The notes: generated by a model from the letters alone, not told the origin. Shown: positions 18,680 to 28,190, numbered from the stretch's first letter. The stretch: 64,000 nt of DNA from RHLJ01 sp963974345 (GCA_963974345.1 CAXBBW010000004.1:1-64000); one strand, 5' to 3'. Numbers and translations are program-made.

Positions 18680-20010
18680 TATTGCGCCTCATTTTCAGTT
18701 GTTTCTGGTGACTGAAGAATTCCAACAGTTCTGTTCTTTTTAGTAAAATAAGATTCTACAACTCGCTGTATGTCTTCCACACTAACTTTTTGATAATCAT
18801 CGGGTGCAGTAAAGAGCTTTTTATAATCACCAAAATAAAGCTCATACGTTCCAATATTATTAGCCTTTCCGTTAATAGTTTCTATTTGACCGTAAAACTC
18901 CATCAGTTTTTGATTTTTGACTTTTTGAAGCTCTTCTTCCGTTATCCCGTTTTCTATAATGTCATTTAGTTGCTCATAAATAGCTTCCTCTACAGTCTCT
19001 GCAGTAACACCGCCTCCAGCAATAGCATAAATCTTAAAGAGCGTTGGGTCTAAAGAAGTGCTGTATAAGGCATACACTCCTACCGCAAGTTGGTTTTCAA
19101 AAATAAGCGACCTATTTAATCGTGCGGAGTTTCCAGAAGTAAGAATATTTGAAAGGATATCAAGAGCATAATAATCTTCATGACTAGTTTCTGGTGCATG
19201 CCAAGCAATCATAAGGTTTGGACTTGAAACTTGTTTTTCAACATAAACTCTTTTTTCGCCTTGTTGGGGAGGCTCAACAGTTCGCACTTCTCTTGGAGGT
19301 TTTTGAGCGGGAATTGGCTCGAAATATTCCATTGCTAAAGCTTCGATGCTTTCAAGTGTTACATCCCCAGCGATAACTACAAGCGCATTGTTGGGAGCGT
19401 AATACGTTCTGAAGTACTCTTCTAAATCCTCTTTTGTCCAAGCTTTAATATCAGATTCATATCCAATAACGGGCCATTTATATGGATGAGCAAAATAAGC
19501 AGCGGCATCAACCTGTGCGCTAATAGCTCTATAATTACTGTTTTCGAGACCGGTTCTTCTTTCTGAAAGCACTACACCGCGTTCACTTTCAACCATATCA
19601 GGATCTATAGATAAATGACCAATCCGATCAGCTTCGAGGTCAAAAATTATTTCTACGGCACTACTTGGAAACCAGTCGGTGTAAACGGTTAAATCGCTTG
19701 TTGTATATGCATTATTAGACCCACCATTTGCTTCCATAACGGGATCGAATTCCTTAGGTCCGTATTTTTTTGCACCATTGAACATCATATGCTCAAAAAA
19801 GTGAGAAAGGCCTGTTATTCCAGGATATTCATTTCTAGAACCTACTTTCCAGAATAAATACATGTTTGCGTTGGGAATAGAGTGATCTTCCAGAACAAGA
19901 ATTTTCATTCCATTTTCTAAGGTAATGGTTTGCACATCTTCGGCACTATTTTGGGAAAACCCAGACAAAGAGATAAGCGAGCAAAGCATTAAAAATAATG
20001 ACTTTTTCAT
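18679..20010 (-). CDS. M16 zinc peptidase, active subunit
   Basis: A 443-residue secreted M16 peptidase. The signal peptide ends near residue 20 (SLSGFSQ). The inverted zinc motif HFFEH is at 70-74, and the third ligand Glu lies about 76 residues later in ESERGVVLSE (143-150), as is usual. The second, non-catalytic domain contains NLMIAWHAPETSHEDYYALDILSNIL. It should degrade unfolded proteins or peptides in the periplasm together with the inactive partner encoded downstream. The start is supported by a clean signal peptide. Confidence 0.93.
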   Translation of the reverse strand: MKKSLFLMLCSLISLSGFSQNSAEDVQTITLENGMKILVLEDHSIPNANMYLFWKVGSRNEYPGITGLSHFFEHMMFNGAKKYGPKEFDPVMEANGGSNNAYTTSDLTVYTDWFPSSAVEIIFDLEADRIGHLSIDPDMVESERGVVLSERRTGLENSNYRAISAQVDAAAYFAHPYKWPVIGYESDIKAWTKEDLEEYFRTYYAPNNALVVIAGDVTLESIEALAMEYFEPIPAQKPPREVRTVEPPQQGEKRVYVEKQVSSPNLMIAWHAPETSHEDYYALDILSNILTSGNSARLNRSLIFENQLAVGVYALYSTSLDPTLFKIYAIAGGGVTAETVEEAIYEQLNDIIENGITEEELQKVKNQKLMEFYGQIETINGKANNIGTYELYFGDYKKLFTAPDDYQKVSVEDIQRVVESYFTKKNRTVGILQSPETTENEAQ

Positions 20011-20118
20011 AAGAATTAGGTTAATTTATTATATCATAGAATAAGAGGGGTGAAGCCCTAAAGCAACACGAAATAAATCTAAGGTAGTTTCACTACCGAA
20101 TCATTATTAAGCAGAATC

Positions 20119-20679
20119 ATGAATAAACGAATCCGTTTTTTTACGTTACTCACAACCATATTAATTTTTGTTGTTGCTTGTGAATCGTCAACAAGCCAAG
20201 ACCCAGATGAGTTAGAGTTTGCTAAATTTGAAGGAACCGTTGGGACTTCTGTCAATTCAGGACTATATGAAGAACTAGAAGGAAGAGCGGTGTTTAAGGT
20301 TGATGCTTTAGATTCGGTTTTTAGTTTTGAGTTCTATTCTGATTTAATTTCAGATACAAGTGAAACAAAAATAGTATTAAACTTGAAATCACTAGAACTA
20401 CCAATTGTAGGTTCATATAATATTATTGATGTAGATACCACATTAGATGTTCGTTCAAATGGTTTTTCAGGGTTTTATTTAAGTCCAACGGTAGGTTTAA
20501 ATGATCACTATTATACGGAGTCTGGCTCGGTAACAATTACAAGTTCTGAACCTACAAATGGTATAAAGGGAAATTTTGAAGCGATAATTTTTAAAAACTC
20601 AGAAGTTGATTCAGCCGTTTATGTAAGACAATATTCAAAAGTGGAGGTAGAGTTTTTTGCTGCGCCTGAAAATCCTTGA
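20119..20679 (+). CDS. Hypothetical lipoprotein
   Basis: A 186-residue protein with a lipoprotein signal (MNKRIRFFTLL...FVVAC, Cys21) followed by a Ser/Asp-rich linker. The rest is a beta-rich domain that I do not recognise. It is a single gene facing convergently into the Rossmann-fold gene, with 15 bp between stops. Envelope localisation is well supported; the function is unknown. Confidence 0.65.
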   Translation: MNKRIRFFTLLTTILIFVVACESSTSQDPDELEFAKFEGTVGTSVNSGLYEELEGRAVFKVDALDSVFSFEFYSDLISDTSETKIVLNLKSLELPIVGSYNIIDVDTTLDVRSNGFSGFYLSPTVGLNDHYYTESGSVTITSSEPTNGIKGNFEAIIFKNSEVDSAVYVRQYSKVEVEFFAAPENP

Positions 20680-20694
20680 TAGAAAACACAAGCG

Positions 20695-21357
20695 TTACTT
20701 ATCTAATTTAAAAACCTCTTCTCCTTCATATATCGTATGAGATGCAGGATCATTTAATCCATTAATCATTGCTTTGGCCACTTGTTGAGCATGGATAGGT
20801 TTATACTTTTTTAGCCAGGGAAGTTTGGTGATGATATCTGCAGCAATGATCCCAACTTTCTCCCAAGGTCTGGATTCAGAACGATTTCCTTTTAAGAAAG
20901 AAGGTTGAATTATAAGTACCTTTTTAAATCCAATTTTTTGAACTTGTTTATCTAAACGCCCTTTCATGTTCAGGTAAAAAGTTTTGCTCTTTTTAGATGC
21001 TCCTAATGAAGAAACTAATGCATAAGAAGGGATTCCGTTTGATGCGGCTGCTTTTGCCACATCTAGCTGATGATCGTAATCAATTTTATACTGGGCAGTT
21101 TCGTTTCCAGCTTTTTTAATTGTTGTTCCTAGAGCGGAGTATAGTTCATCACCTTTTATTAAATGACGCCAAATATTGATTTCATCAAATTTTATGATAT
21201 GCTCGGTAAGTTTAGGGCTCTTTAAGCCTGTAGAACGGCGATGGAATACAATAACTTTAGCATATCTGTTATCAGATAATAAATGCTTAAGAATATGTGA
21301 TCCTACAAGTCCGGTGGCTCCAACAACAATAGCCGTTTTTTCTTGTGTACTGCTCAT
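20695..21357 (-). CDS. NAD(P)-binding Rossmann-fold protein (HTATIP2/TIP30-like)
   Basis: A 220-residue atypical short-chain dehydrogenase. The nucleotide-binding motif GATGLVGSHIL is at about 12-22, preceded by a beta strand TAIVV. ELYSALGTTIKKAGN and ALVSSLGASKKSKTFYLNMKGRLDKQ match the TIP30/HTATIP2-like group, where a Ser and a Tyr-x3-Lys-like YLNMKG take the place of the classic SDR centre. It is probably a cytosolic oxidoreductase or NADPH sensor; the substrate is unknown. Confidence 0.85.
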   Translation of the reverse strand: MSSTQEKTAIVVGATGLVGSHILKHLLSDNRYAKVIVFHRRSTGLKSPKLTEHIIKFDEINIWRHLIKGDELYSALGTTIKKAGNETAQYKIDYDHQLDVAKAAASNGIPSYALVSSLGASKKSKTFYLNMKGRLDKQVQKIGFKKVLIIQPSFLKGNRSESRPWEKVGIIAADIITKLPWLKKYKPIHAQQVAKAMINGLNDPASHTIYEGEEVFKLDK

Positions 21358-21456
21358 TAAAAAATGTACTAAAACTATAATTAAAGTATAAATAAGAAGA
21401 ATTAACTAATAAATATTAGTACGTTCTAATCTATAAAATGGATTGGAAATATTTTC

Positions 21457-22665
21457 TTATTCCTTAGCCTCCAAAACTTTTTTTACAATTCCGTCCATCG
21501 CATCGCGCTGAATCCATCGGGCAACAATCACTAAATCATTTTCTTGATCTACATAAACCATATTTGTTCCAGCTCCTAAATGCCAAAAAGCAGATTCGGG
21601 AGCACTTGGTAATCCTTCTTTATCTGTATTCAAAAAGTAATTCATAAAACCATATCCCTTATTCGCCCTAGTTGGAGTACGAGCCATTTCAAGCCATTCT
21701 TTTGATAGGATTTGTTCTCCATTCCAATTTCCATTTCTAAGGGTTAGATAGCCAAAACGAGCTTGATCGCGTGCGCTGATAAACATTCCGCCCCCCCAAT
21801 GTCCCCCACCGCTAACACTTTGGATTGCAATGCCGTCAATAATTACCCATGAGGTTTCATATCCGTACCAGCGCCATGTTGGTGAAGCTCCTATTTTATC
21901 CATGAGATTTTTCTTTAACACTTGAGGAAGTGGTTCTCGGAATACATTTAAAGCTGCTAAAGCCAATAGATTCACCCGAACATCATTATATTCCCAAACT
22001 GTGCCGGGTTCATTTCTTTCACGTGTTAACCACTCACTTCTAGGACCGCTAGGTCTATCAGCCCATTCTGGTTTTCCGAACAATGTTCCTTCCCAATCAG
22101 AAGTTTGTCTAAGTAGATGGTTCCAAGTAATCTTAGAGTTATGTTCACCTTTAAAAGGCTCAATAAATTTTGATTCTCCAATTTCATCTGATTTCGGTTC
22201 ATTTTTATCAAAGTTCATTAGATGAATCGGCGCCATATATAGATCAACTTTATCATTCACTTCTCTAATCAAGCCTTTATCGTAGGCAATCCCAACTGTA
22301 CTTGATAAAAAACTCTTTGCCACACTATGAGTCATATCAACACGAAAAGGCTCGCCCCATTCAGCAATAATATATCCGTCTTTTATAATGATTCCTGTCT
22401 GGTCTCCTCGTTCTTTAAATGGACCAACCCCATCACCAAAAGGTTCTCTTCCAAATGTTTGATAGTGATTAATTTCCATATTTCGAGGATTGGTAGTTTC
22501 CATAGATTGGGCATATTCTATCACTTTTTGTATAGAGTCGGCATTGAATCCAACTTCTTGTGGAGTTTTAGTTTCCCAGTTACCCCAAATACCAGGAAAA
22601 TAGGTTTGAGCTTTTGAAGAGGAAGCCAAAAAAGTAAAAGCAGCAAAGACTAGTAAAACACGCAT
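21457..22665 (-). CDS. Class C beta-lactamase-fold serine hydrolase
   Basis: About 402 residues from ATG 22665, which gives a clear signal peptide (MRVLLVFAAFTFLASSSKAQ); the open frame extends 13 codons further upstream without one. The SxxK motif is SVAK in DMTHSVAKSFLSS (about S113/K116), a YxN-type motif is in WEYNDVRVN, and a late HLGAGTN takes the place of the KTG box. This matches the EstB/class C family of serine hydrolases, which act as esterases or D-aminopeptidases and less often as true beta-lactamases. It is periplasmic by signal peptide. It is a single gene. Confidence 0.87.
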   Translation of the reverse strand: MRVLLVFAAFTFLASSSKAQTYFPGIWGNWETKTPQEVGFNADSIQKVIEYAQSMETTNPRNMEINHYQTFGREPFGDGVGPFKERGDQTGIIIKDGYIIAEWGEPFRVDMTHSVAKSFLSSTVGIAYDKGLIREVNDKVDLYMAPIHLMNFDKNEPKSDEIGESKFIEPFKGEHNSKITWNHLLRQTSDWEGTLFGKPEWADRPSGPRSEWLTRERNEPGTVWEYNDVRVNLLALAALNVFREPLPQVLKKNLMDKIGASPTWRWYGYETSWVIIDGIAIQSVSGGGHWGGGMFISARDQARFGYLTLRNGNWNGEQILSKEWLEMARTPTRANKGYGFMNYFLNTDKEGLPSAPESAFWHLGAGTNMVYVDQENDLVIVARWIQRDAMDGIVKKVLEAKE

Positions 22666-22799
22666 AATATTTTTTGAGTTAATGACCATTCTGTAAGCTA
22701 TCAAAAATATGGGTAATCAAAAGCTCAGAATGAAGTCATTCGAAGATGGGAGCTTTTGTTACTGTTGTAGGCACAAAAGTAAACAGTTATGTTAAAAAC

Positions 22800-22865
22800 A
22801 TTGTCCTTCGGACACGCTCATTTCAGGCTCACTAGGTTCGCCAGTATTTCAGAGGTCATTTTTTA
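22800..22865. repeat. Fragment of dispersed intergenic repeat
   Basis: Between two divergent genes, a stretch less AT-rich than its surroundings contains TGTCC-TTC-GGACA (a small perfect hairpin) and the words tcatttcaggctcac and agtatttcagaggtca. These resemble pieces in the other repeat islands. There is no coding potential. I infer a decayed dispersed repeat. Confidence 0.35.
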
Positions 22866-22908
22866 GTACCTAATTAAACTGCCATCGAATTATCTAACAT
22901 CTACAGGA

Positions 22909-24192
22909 ATGACTATCTTGGACAATAATAAAACTAAGAAAATGAACAAAATTAGTGTTTTACTTATACTAGCTACGCTCTTTGGGGTTCTCATTACTTC
23001 AGTTGCTATCTATTCAATTGAAAGCGAGAAAAGGTCACTCTCAGAAGATCTAATTGAATTATCAAAAGTAAAGTATGGCTTGTTTAGTGTCGATGAATGG
23101 GAAGAGATTTTATCCGATATCATTGCTAAAAGAATAAATGATTTTGATTTAGAGGAAGCTAATAATGAAAAAATGAGAGAAAAGATTTCCAATTTTCTTC
23201 AAATAGCAATTGATGAGTTAGAGATTGCTTACGATGAAAAGAAAGGACTTCTTTCAAGAGTTGGGGCATCCGTATTTGATGTATTTGGACATATGGAAGA
23301 GGAAATTCCAACCATTACGGAAGGTATTCTTGAGTATATGAACAACCCTGAAAATAGAGAGCAAATAAAAGGATATTTATTGGAAAAAATGAATGAGTAT
23401 TCAAAAGCTACATTTTCAGAAATAGATTATTCCCTATATAACCAAATTCTTGAACAACAAAGTGCAGATTCTAAGGAAGAGGCAATCGAAGTACTGAAAT
23501 CAAAAATAGAGACATTAGCAAATAAGCGAAGTGTATATTCTATAATTCTTTTCAGTTTAGTAGTCTTGATATTTTTATGGACAGCGTTTACAAAAGATAT
23601 TGCTCAAATAGAGTTCGTTTTTCTGACTTTTATATGCACAATATTGTTAGTGGTAGGAGTGCTCTTACCAATGATAAACATTGATGCTCGTGTTTCTGAG
23701 ATGAACTTTCAATTGATGGGAGAGTCAATAAAGTTTACCGACCAAGTGCTCTATTTTAAAAGCAAAGGGATTTTAGAAGTAGTTACTTTAATGATTTCGA
23801 ACAAAAAAGTGGATGTTATGTTAGTGGGCTTTTTAGTTCTACTTTTTAGTGTACTCTTTCCCTTCTCAAAATTACTTTCTTCCTTGATTTACTTGTTTTC
23901 AGAAAAAGCAAAAAACAGCAAAATAATAAGCTTTCTAGTTTTTAAAACAAGTAAATGGTCGATGGCAGATGTTATGGTTGTAGCCATTTTCATGGCTTAT
24001 ATAGGCTTTTCGGGAATTATTTCTGAACAGCTTGCCGATATCGAAAACATTGCTCCAAGCCTTGATATCTTAACCACGAATGCCTCAAGTTTACAAGTTG
24101 GATTCTTTATTTTTACATCATTCGCGGTACTGAGCCTGATAGTGTCACACAAGCTACAATATCGATTGAAGAGTGAAGACAAGGCAAAATAA
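22909..24192 (+). CDS. PqiA-like (paraquat-inducible protein A family) inner-membrane protein with long extracytoplasmic N-terminal region
   Basis: A 427-residue membrane protein. The C-terminal half matches the PqiA domain: TMs at about 209-227, 236-254, 302-328, 352-371 and 396-414, with conserved LLPMINI, LFPFSKLLSSLIY and KWSMADVMVVAIFMAYIGFSG. The N-terminal half is different: a signal-anchor-like helix (about 14-34), then about 170 residues of charged helix that should lie in the periplasm. PqiA proteins take part in lipid transport or envelope homeostasis, usually with PqiB MCE proteins, but no MCE gene is adjacent. ATG 22942 is an equally good start. It converges with the VOC gene, with 3 bp between stops. 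Confidence 0.8.
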   Translation: MTILDNNKTKKMNKISVLLILATLFGVLITSVAIYSIESEKRSLSEDLIELSKVKYGLFSVDEWEEILSDIIAKRINDFDLEEANNEKMREKISNFLQIAIDELEIAYDEKKGLLSRVGASVFDVFGHMEEEIPTITEGILEYMNNPENREQIKGYLLEKMNEYSKATFSEIDYSLYNQILEQQSADSKEEAIEVLKSKIETLANKRSVYSIILFSLVVLIFLWTAFTKDIAQIEFVFLTFICTILLVVGVLLPMINIDARVSEMNFQLMGESIKFTDQVLYFKSKGILEVVTLMISNKKVDVMLVGFLVLLFSVLFPFSKLLSSLIYLFSEKAKNSKIISFLVFKTSKWSMADVMVVAIFMAYIGFSGIISEQLADIENIAPSLDILTTNASSLQVGFFIFTSFAVLSLIVSHKLQYRLKSEDKAK

Positions 24193-24195
24193 ACA

Positions 24196-24567
24196 TCACC
24201 CCAAATCCTTTACAAAATGAATAGCATTGTGAGCCGGGGAATGAAGTCCAAACTCGTTAGTTCCCCAAGGAGTATTATCACGGCGGTTGATTTCAAATCC
24301 AGCGTCTACAAACTCTTTTTGTAGAGTATCTAGATCTTCCACCCAAATTTTAATTTGCTGAGATGCGTTCTTTGCAGGCATATCTTTCTCAAATTGAAAC
24401 TGAATATGTATAAACTGATTGTCACGACAAACCACGGCATAGTCTAGTTTATCGGAATAATTAAGTGAATCATATACATCTTTAAAGCCAAGCTGTTCGA
24501 AAAAATCGATTTCAGCATTAACATCATTAGCTGGAAGTACGGGAGATATATTTTTGAGGTTAGGCAT
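24196..24567 (-). CDS. Glyoxalase/bleomycin-resistance (VOC) superfamily protein
   Basis: A 123-residue vicinal-oxygen-chelate protein. It begins with the usual ISPVLPANDVNAEIDFFEQLGFK, has a mid-strand FIHIQFQFEKD, and ends FGLHSPAHNAIHFVKDLG. Members bind metals or small toxic molecules, and the substrate is not predictable. Its ATG overlaps the 3' end of the KAP NTPase gene by 8 bp, so the two are translationally coupled. A role together with that NTPase is possible but unproven. Confidence 0.85.
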   Translation of the reverse strand: MPNLKNISPVLPANDVNAEIDFFEQLGFKDVYDSLNYSDKLDYAVVCRDNQFIHIQFQFEKDMPAKNASQQIKIWVEDLDTLQKEFVDAGFEINRRDNTPWGTNEFGLHSPAHNAIHFVKDLG

Positions 24568-26959
24568 GATTCAATGTATTAGATACTATGGTATTTATTC
24601 CGGTAAACTTTATTACGTCATCTTCTGTAAGACGGGTTTCTCCTTCTCCAATTACAAAGTTTATCGCCATTGAATGTGATTCAAGATTAACCTCTGTAAG
24701 AAAATCTTCATCAATGGATTCAATGTTAGATGGAATAGATTCAATTCTATCGACCAGAACTGGCCAACGATTTTGAAGAACAACCCACCGAAAAAGTTTA
24801 AGAGGATCAACTTTGCTTTGTTCAATCAAAACCAGATTACGATAAACCGTATATTGATTTGCAAGTCGTTTAACCGCTCGCGGATTATTACCAATTAACT
24901 CATGGTGATCTCTAAGCAAATGTTCTATGTCTTTAGTTGACTCGTTTACTTTTTCCAGTACAACTGACTGAGCTTCCTCAAAACTGAGGTTGTGTTTTTT
25001 AGAAAGCTCATCAATATCTGCTTCACCAGAAAGTATTTCTGACTGATTCGTTTGGTTTAATTCTGACTTGAATGCTTCAATATTTTCGGATGTAGCTTCG
25101 TCTTTAACTTCTCCCTTGCTATTAAGAATAAAATCCCAATATCGACTTATTTGTTCTTTGGAAGGATTAGGAAGTCGGATAGATAATTGAAAGTTTTTTT
25201 CGATAAATGAATAGCCCAGTTTGGTTCCTTTTTTTACCGTATCAGAATAGTCGGAATATACATTCTCAAAACTCTTGGCGATCCAATGTTTATCCGCCGC
25301 TACAAGATAGAACACCTTTTGTTCGTTGAACATGGTTTGAATTCCTTCTAACAGAGAAACCACGAAACTACCTTCACAACGATCTAAATCATCAATAAAA
25401 ACAGCAATACGATAATTCTGCTCTTTAGTGGAATGTCTTGTCTGAAGATCCTCAATTAGTTCTTTAAAATGTGCTTTTATAGATTCGGTTGGATTCTCTG
25501 CTTTTCTCATAAATAGACGAGCATTTTCAGCAGTATCTACAACAAAAAACTTGCTCCAACCTTGACCTATAGCCCATAAAGAAGCTGCAATTGTAGAGAG
25601 TGAAACAACTACTTTTGTTGTTTCGGGAAGATCAAGAAAGGATATACCTAATAAATTACTTGCACTAAGTATTAGTAATAATATAAAAGCAGTAACAGAA
25701 ATACTTAACAATATTCCACTATTAATTCTCCGCATTAATTCTTTTAGAATAACTTTACGACGATATTTTTTGCCAAGCCTTTCTCGACCTTGCCTATAAA
25801 TAGCATCCAAGAATGTCCACCAGGGAGGGTCTACATTCTGATTCTTCCAGGCATTGTAATGAATAACAATCCATCTATTATTACTTGTTTCTTGTAGTCC
25901 ATCCTCCAGAAACTTCATGAATGAAGATTTTCCCTCTCCCCAACGCCCTTGTAGTTGAGCCATAAATGCATAGCATTTTTTAATCCCAAAAATGTCATCA
26001 TTAATAAGTTTGGCTAGACTTTTAGCAATGGGTTTGCGGCCGAGTTTATCTTCAAGAGCGGGGTCATCGAGGTGGAAGTCTATTTTGTCTTTTATCTGAA
26101 GCTCATTTTTTAAGCTTGATGAATTTTCAATCGTGCTACCATAAACTTTAATCCAATTAGTTTCTAGATTTGTGAGAATCTTGCGAAAAATATTAGTGCT
26201 AATATTTGGCGACAGAGAAATTGTTATATCAATATCTATTTGTGAATTATAGAATTGTTTTTCAATGATATCATAAATCATAGAAAAGCTTTCAGAAACA
26301 TCTAGGTTTGCTTCTCCAGTACCAAGTAATGGTATATAAATACTTCTTTTATTAAGTTGAAAATTTCCGATTAACTGAGAAATTATCTTATTTATGGATG
26401 CTCGAATCCGATTTTTATCAACAAAGACTTGACCTGATTTTGCCTGTATTGTAGAAACAAAATGTACAACCCTACTATCAAACTGTACAGTTGTATATCC
26501 GTTTTTTGATATTTGATAAAGCTGCTTTTTATTAAGTCGAAATGAATTTGGATCAACTTTAATCTTTTCAAGAACTAGCCCATTTAAAAAATGAGGTGCA
26601 ATTTGTCCAAAATCATCGGTACTTATTATAATTACATGTTCATCGGTAGGCCAAAGTTCAATCCCAATTTTGATATTTACTAGGTCTTTTTTATAAACAT
26701 TCACCTGGTTTTTTAAGTCACCGATTGATTCAATTTCAGATGTTTCCGAAGAGAGCTCTTCTTCCGCCTTTGAGCTAAAGTATACATCATCTAAAAGAGA
26801 ATCTATTTCACTTGTATATTCAAAATCGGGTTGGTTTAAGTCATAACCAAATCCGTGGTTATTAAGTGTGTCTATAATTGAAGCTACTGATACTTGATAT
26901 TTTAAAGCAGCATTATATATAGCTGGTGGAATTTCTCCATCATTTTCAAATGTTTCCAT
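24560..26959 (-). CDS. KAP-family P-loop NTPase with IF2-N-like and macro-like N-terminal modules
   Basis: A 799-residue multidomain protein. Residues about 11-58 (AALKYQVSVASIIDTLNNHGFGYDLNQPDFEYTSEIDSLLDD) resemble the IF2-N-like helical module seen on assorted Bacteroidota proteins. Residues about 95-255 look like a macro-type domain, with SIYIPLLGTGEANLDVSESFSMIYDII around 206-232. The KAP NTPase fills 310-790: Walker A GRWGEGKSS (K344), two TM helices inserted at about 414-436 and 449-467 as is typical of the family, Walker B VFIDDLDRCEG (D523/D524) and a sensor-like NNPRAVKRLANQY (691-703). KAP NTPases are membrane-associated ATPases, some linked to phage conflict. The macro assignment is tentative. 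The VOC gene overlaps its end by 8 bp. Confidence 0.85.
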   Translation of the reverse strand: METFENDGEIPPAIYNAALKYQVSVASIIDTLNNHGFGYDLNQPDFEYTSEIDSLLDDVYFSSKAEEELSSETSEIESIGDLKNQVNVYKKDLVNIKIGIELWPTDEHVIIISTDDFGQIAPHFLNGLVLEKIKVDPNSFRLNKKQLYQISKNGYTTVQFDSRVVHFVSTIQAKSGQVFVDKNRIRASINKIISQLIGNFQLNKRSIYIPLLGTGEANLDVSESFSMIYDIIEKQFYNSQIDIDITISLSPNISTNIFRKILTNLETNWIKVYGSTIENSSSLKNELQIKDKIDFHLDDPALEDKLGRKPIAKSLAKLINDDIFGIKKCYAFMAQLQGRWGEGKSSFMKFLEDGLQETSNNRWIVIHYNAWKNQNVDPPWWTFLDAIYRQGRERLGKKYRRKVILKELMRRINSGILLSISVTAFILLLILSASNLLGISFLDLPETTKVVVSLSTIAASLWAIGQGWSKFFVVDTAENARLFMRKAENPTESIKAHFKELIEDLQTRHSTKEQNYRIAVFIDDLDRCEGSFVVSLLEGIQTMFNEQKVFYLVAADKHWIAKSFENVYSDYSDTVKKGTKLGYSFIEKNFQLSIRLPNPSKEQISRYWDFILNSKGEVKDEATSENIEAFKSELNQTNQSEILSGEADIDELSKKHNLSFEEAQSVVLEKVNESTKDIEHLLRDHHELIGNNPRAVKRLANQYTVYRNLVLIEQSKVDPLKLFRWVVLQNRWPVLVDRIESIPSNIESIDEDFLTEVNLESHSMAINFVIGEGETRLTEDDVIKFTGINTIVSNTLNHA

Positions 26960-27033
26960 AGCTATTAATTTTTATAGTTTATGCATTAAATAAGTAAAAA
27001 TATAAGAGAAAAAAGAGATTGAGAAATTAAATT

Positions 27034-27963
27034 CTACAGCCCAACCCTCATCCCTTCACTCGCCACGTTAAATCCCAGATTCTCAACTTGTCGTCTTTCC
27101 ATACTGTTCAAAATCAAAGGATTGGTGTGATTGAAATGAATGAAGGTGATTTTTGCCCGTTCTGATTCGGGTAACGCTTTAAAAAGTTCCAGACTTTCCT
27201 CCACAAAAGGATGAGGGATTTTACTTATATCTCTACCAGGTAATTCATTGATATCAAAAAAAGTAGCGTCTAGAAAAGCGACATCTACTTTAGCGATTTC
27301 TTCAATAATACTTCGATCCCACACATTCCATTTATTAATATCAGGAATGAATAGTACTTTTTTATTGGGAGATTCAATTCTATATCCCACTGTTTCCGAA
27401 TATTCATCCCGATGGGGAACCAGAAAAGGAGTAACCGATAAATGTTGAGATAACTGCATCGTTGAATCCGCTTTTTGCTGAATCAGTTTGATGTTCTCGA
27501 AGTTCACTAACTGACTCCAGGGTCCATTTTCTTCCAAATAGGATTTCATTCGGGGCATGGCATAAACAGGAATATTTGAAGCGCCCATCACTTCATGACC
27601 AAGATGCATCAACCCAGTATAATGACCGATGTGTGCATGAGTCAGAAATACTCCAGATAGATCAGTGATTTTAGATTCTATATTTAATTGATGAAGCTGT
27701 TCTTTAAAATCGGGAGTGGCTTCAAACATCCAAGTCTGTTTGGATTCCTTATCAACTAAACCCAAACTGGTAGCGTGGCGTTTTTCTTCATTACCCAACC
27801 AATACTGATTACAATTTGCTTTAGTACAGCCCGCTTGTGGAAAGCCAGCATCTTGGGCGATTCCCAAAACAGTTAGATACTGATTAGAAGCTGATTCTTT
27901 TGAGGTTTCAGGATTCGAACAATTTAATAGTAGCAAACTGAAAATAAGAAGAAGTGTTTTCAT
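27034..27963 (-). CDS. PqqB-like metallo-beta-lactamase-fold lipoprotein
   Basis: About 309 residues from ATG 27963, giving a lipoprotein signal MKTLLLIFSLLLLNC; an earlier in-frame ATG at 28008 would spoil it. The body matches PqqB-like MBL-fold hydrolases: LTVLGIAQDAGFPQAGC-TKANC with a Cys pair, then LTHAHIGHYTGL as the metal motif. In the usual HxHxDH the Asp is Gly here. Downstream are VPHRDEYSETVGYRIE and FLDATFFD, with late HFNHTN. No other pqq genes are present, so a role in PQQ synthesis is unlikely. It is probably an envelope-anchored hydrolase of unknown substrate. Confidence 0.8.
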   Translation of the reverse strand: MKTLLLIFSLLLLNCSNPETSKESASNQYLTVLGIAQDAGFPQAGCTKANCNQYWLGNEEKRHATSLGLVDKESKQTWMFEATPDFKEQLHQLNIESKITDLSGVFLTHAHIGHYTGLMHLGHEVMGASNIPVYAMPRMKSYLEENGPWSQLVNFENIKLIQQKADSTMQLSQHLSVTPFLVPHRDEYSETVGYRIESPNKKVLFIPDINKWNVWDRSIIEEIAKVDVAFLDATFFDINELPGRDISKIPHPFVEESLELFKALPESERAKITFIHFNHTNPLILNSMERRQVENLGFNVASEGMRVGL

Positions 27964-28029
27964 TCCAAAAGGAATGGAAAACATAGCTTTAATGAAAATA
28001 AATTTCACTCAACTAGTGGATACCTAAAT

Positions 28030-28190
28030 TTAAAGGTAAAGTTCGAACCTTGCTTGCTCACTGTTGTGCAGGCTCTTCACTTCGTTCTGAGTGACTGAGA
28101 TATAACTCTGTCTTAATCAAGTCGTCAAGAGGCTGCTACCGATGGGATAGCACAGCACTTATCTAGCTAATTCAAATGAGCAAAAACTCG
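28030..28190. repeat. Intergenic repeat island
   Basis: A gene-free stretch with words such as cttcacttcgttctgagtga and cttaatcaagtcgtcaagagg. Close relatives appear in the island at 32.46-32.95 kb (ctcttcgctttcgctctgattga, cagtcttgatcaggtatctgtagagag). No reading frame of note is present. I infer a composite of decayed dispersed repeats. Confidence 0.4.

Noticed and set aside
24560..26959. Naming the KAP NTPase as a proven phage-defence gene
   Set aside because: No other defence gene is adjacent in the window; only domain content hints at it.
27034..27963. Annotation as pqqB
   Set aside because: It has a lipoprotein signal, an altered metal motif and no other pqq gene nearby.
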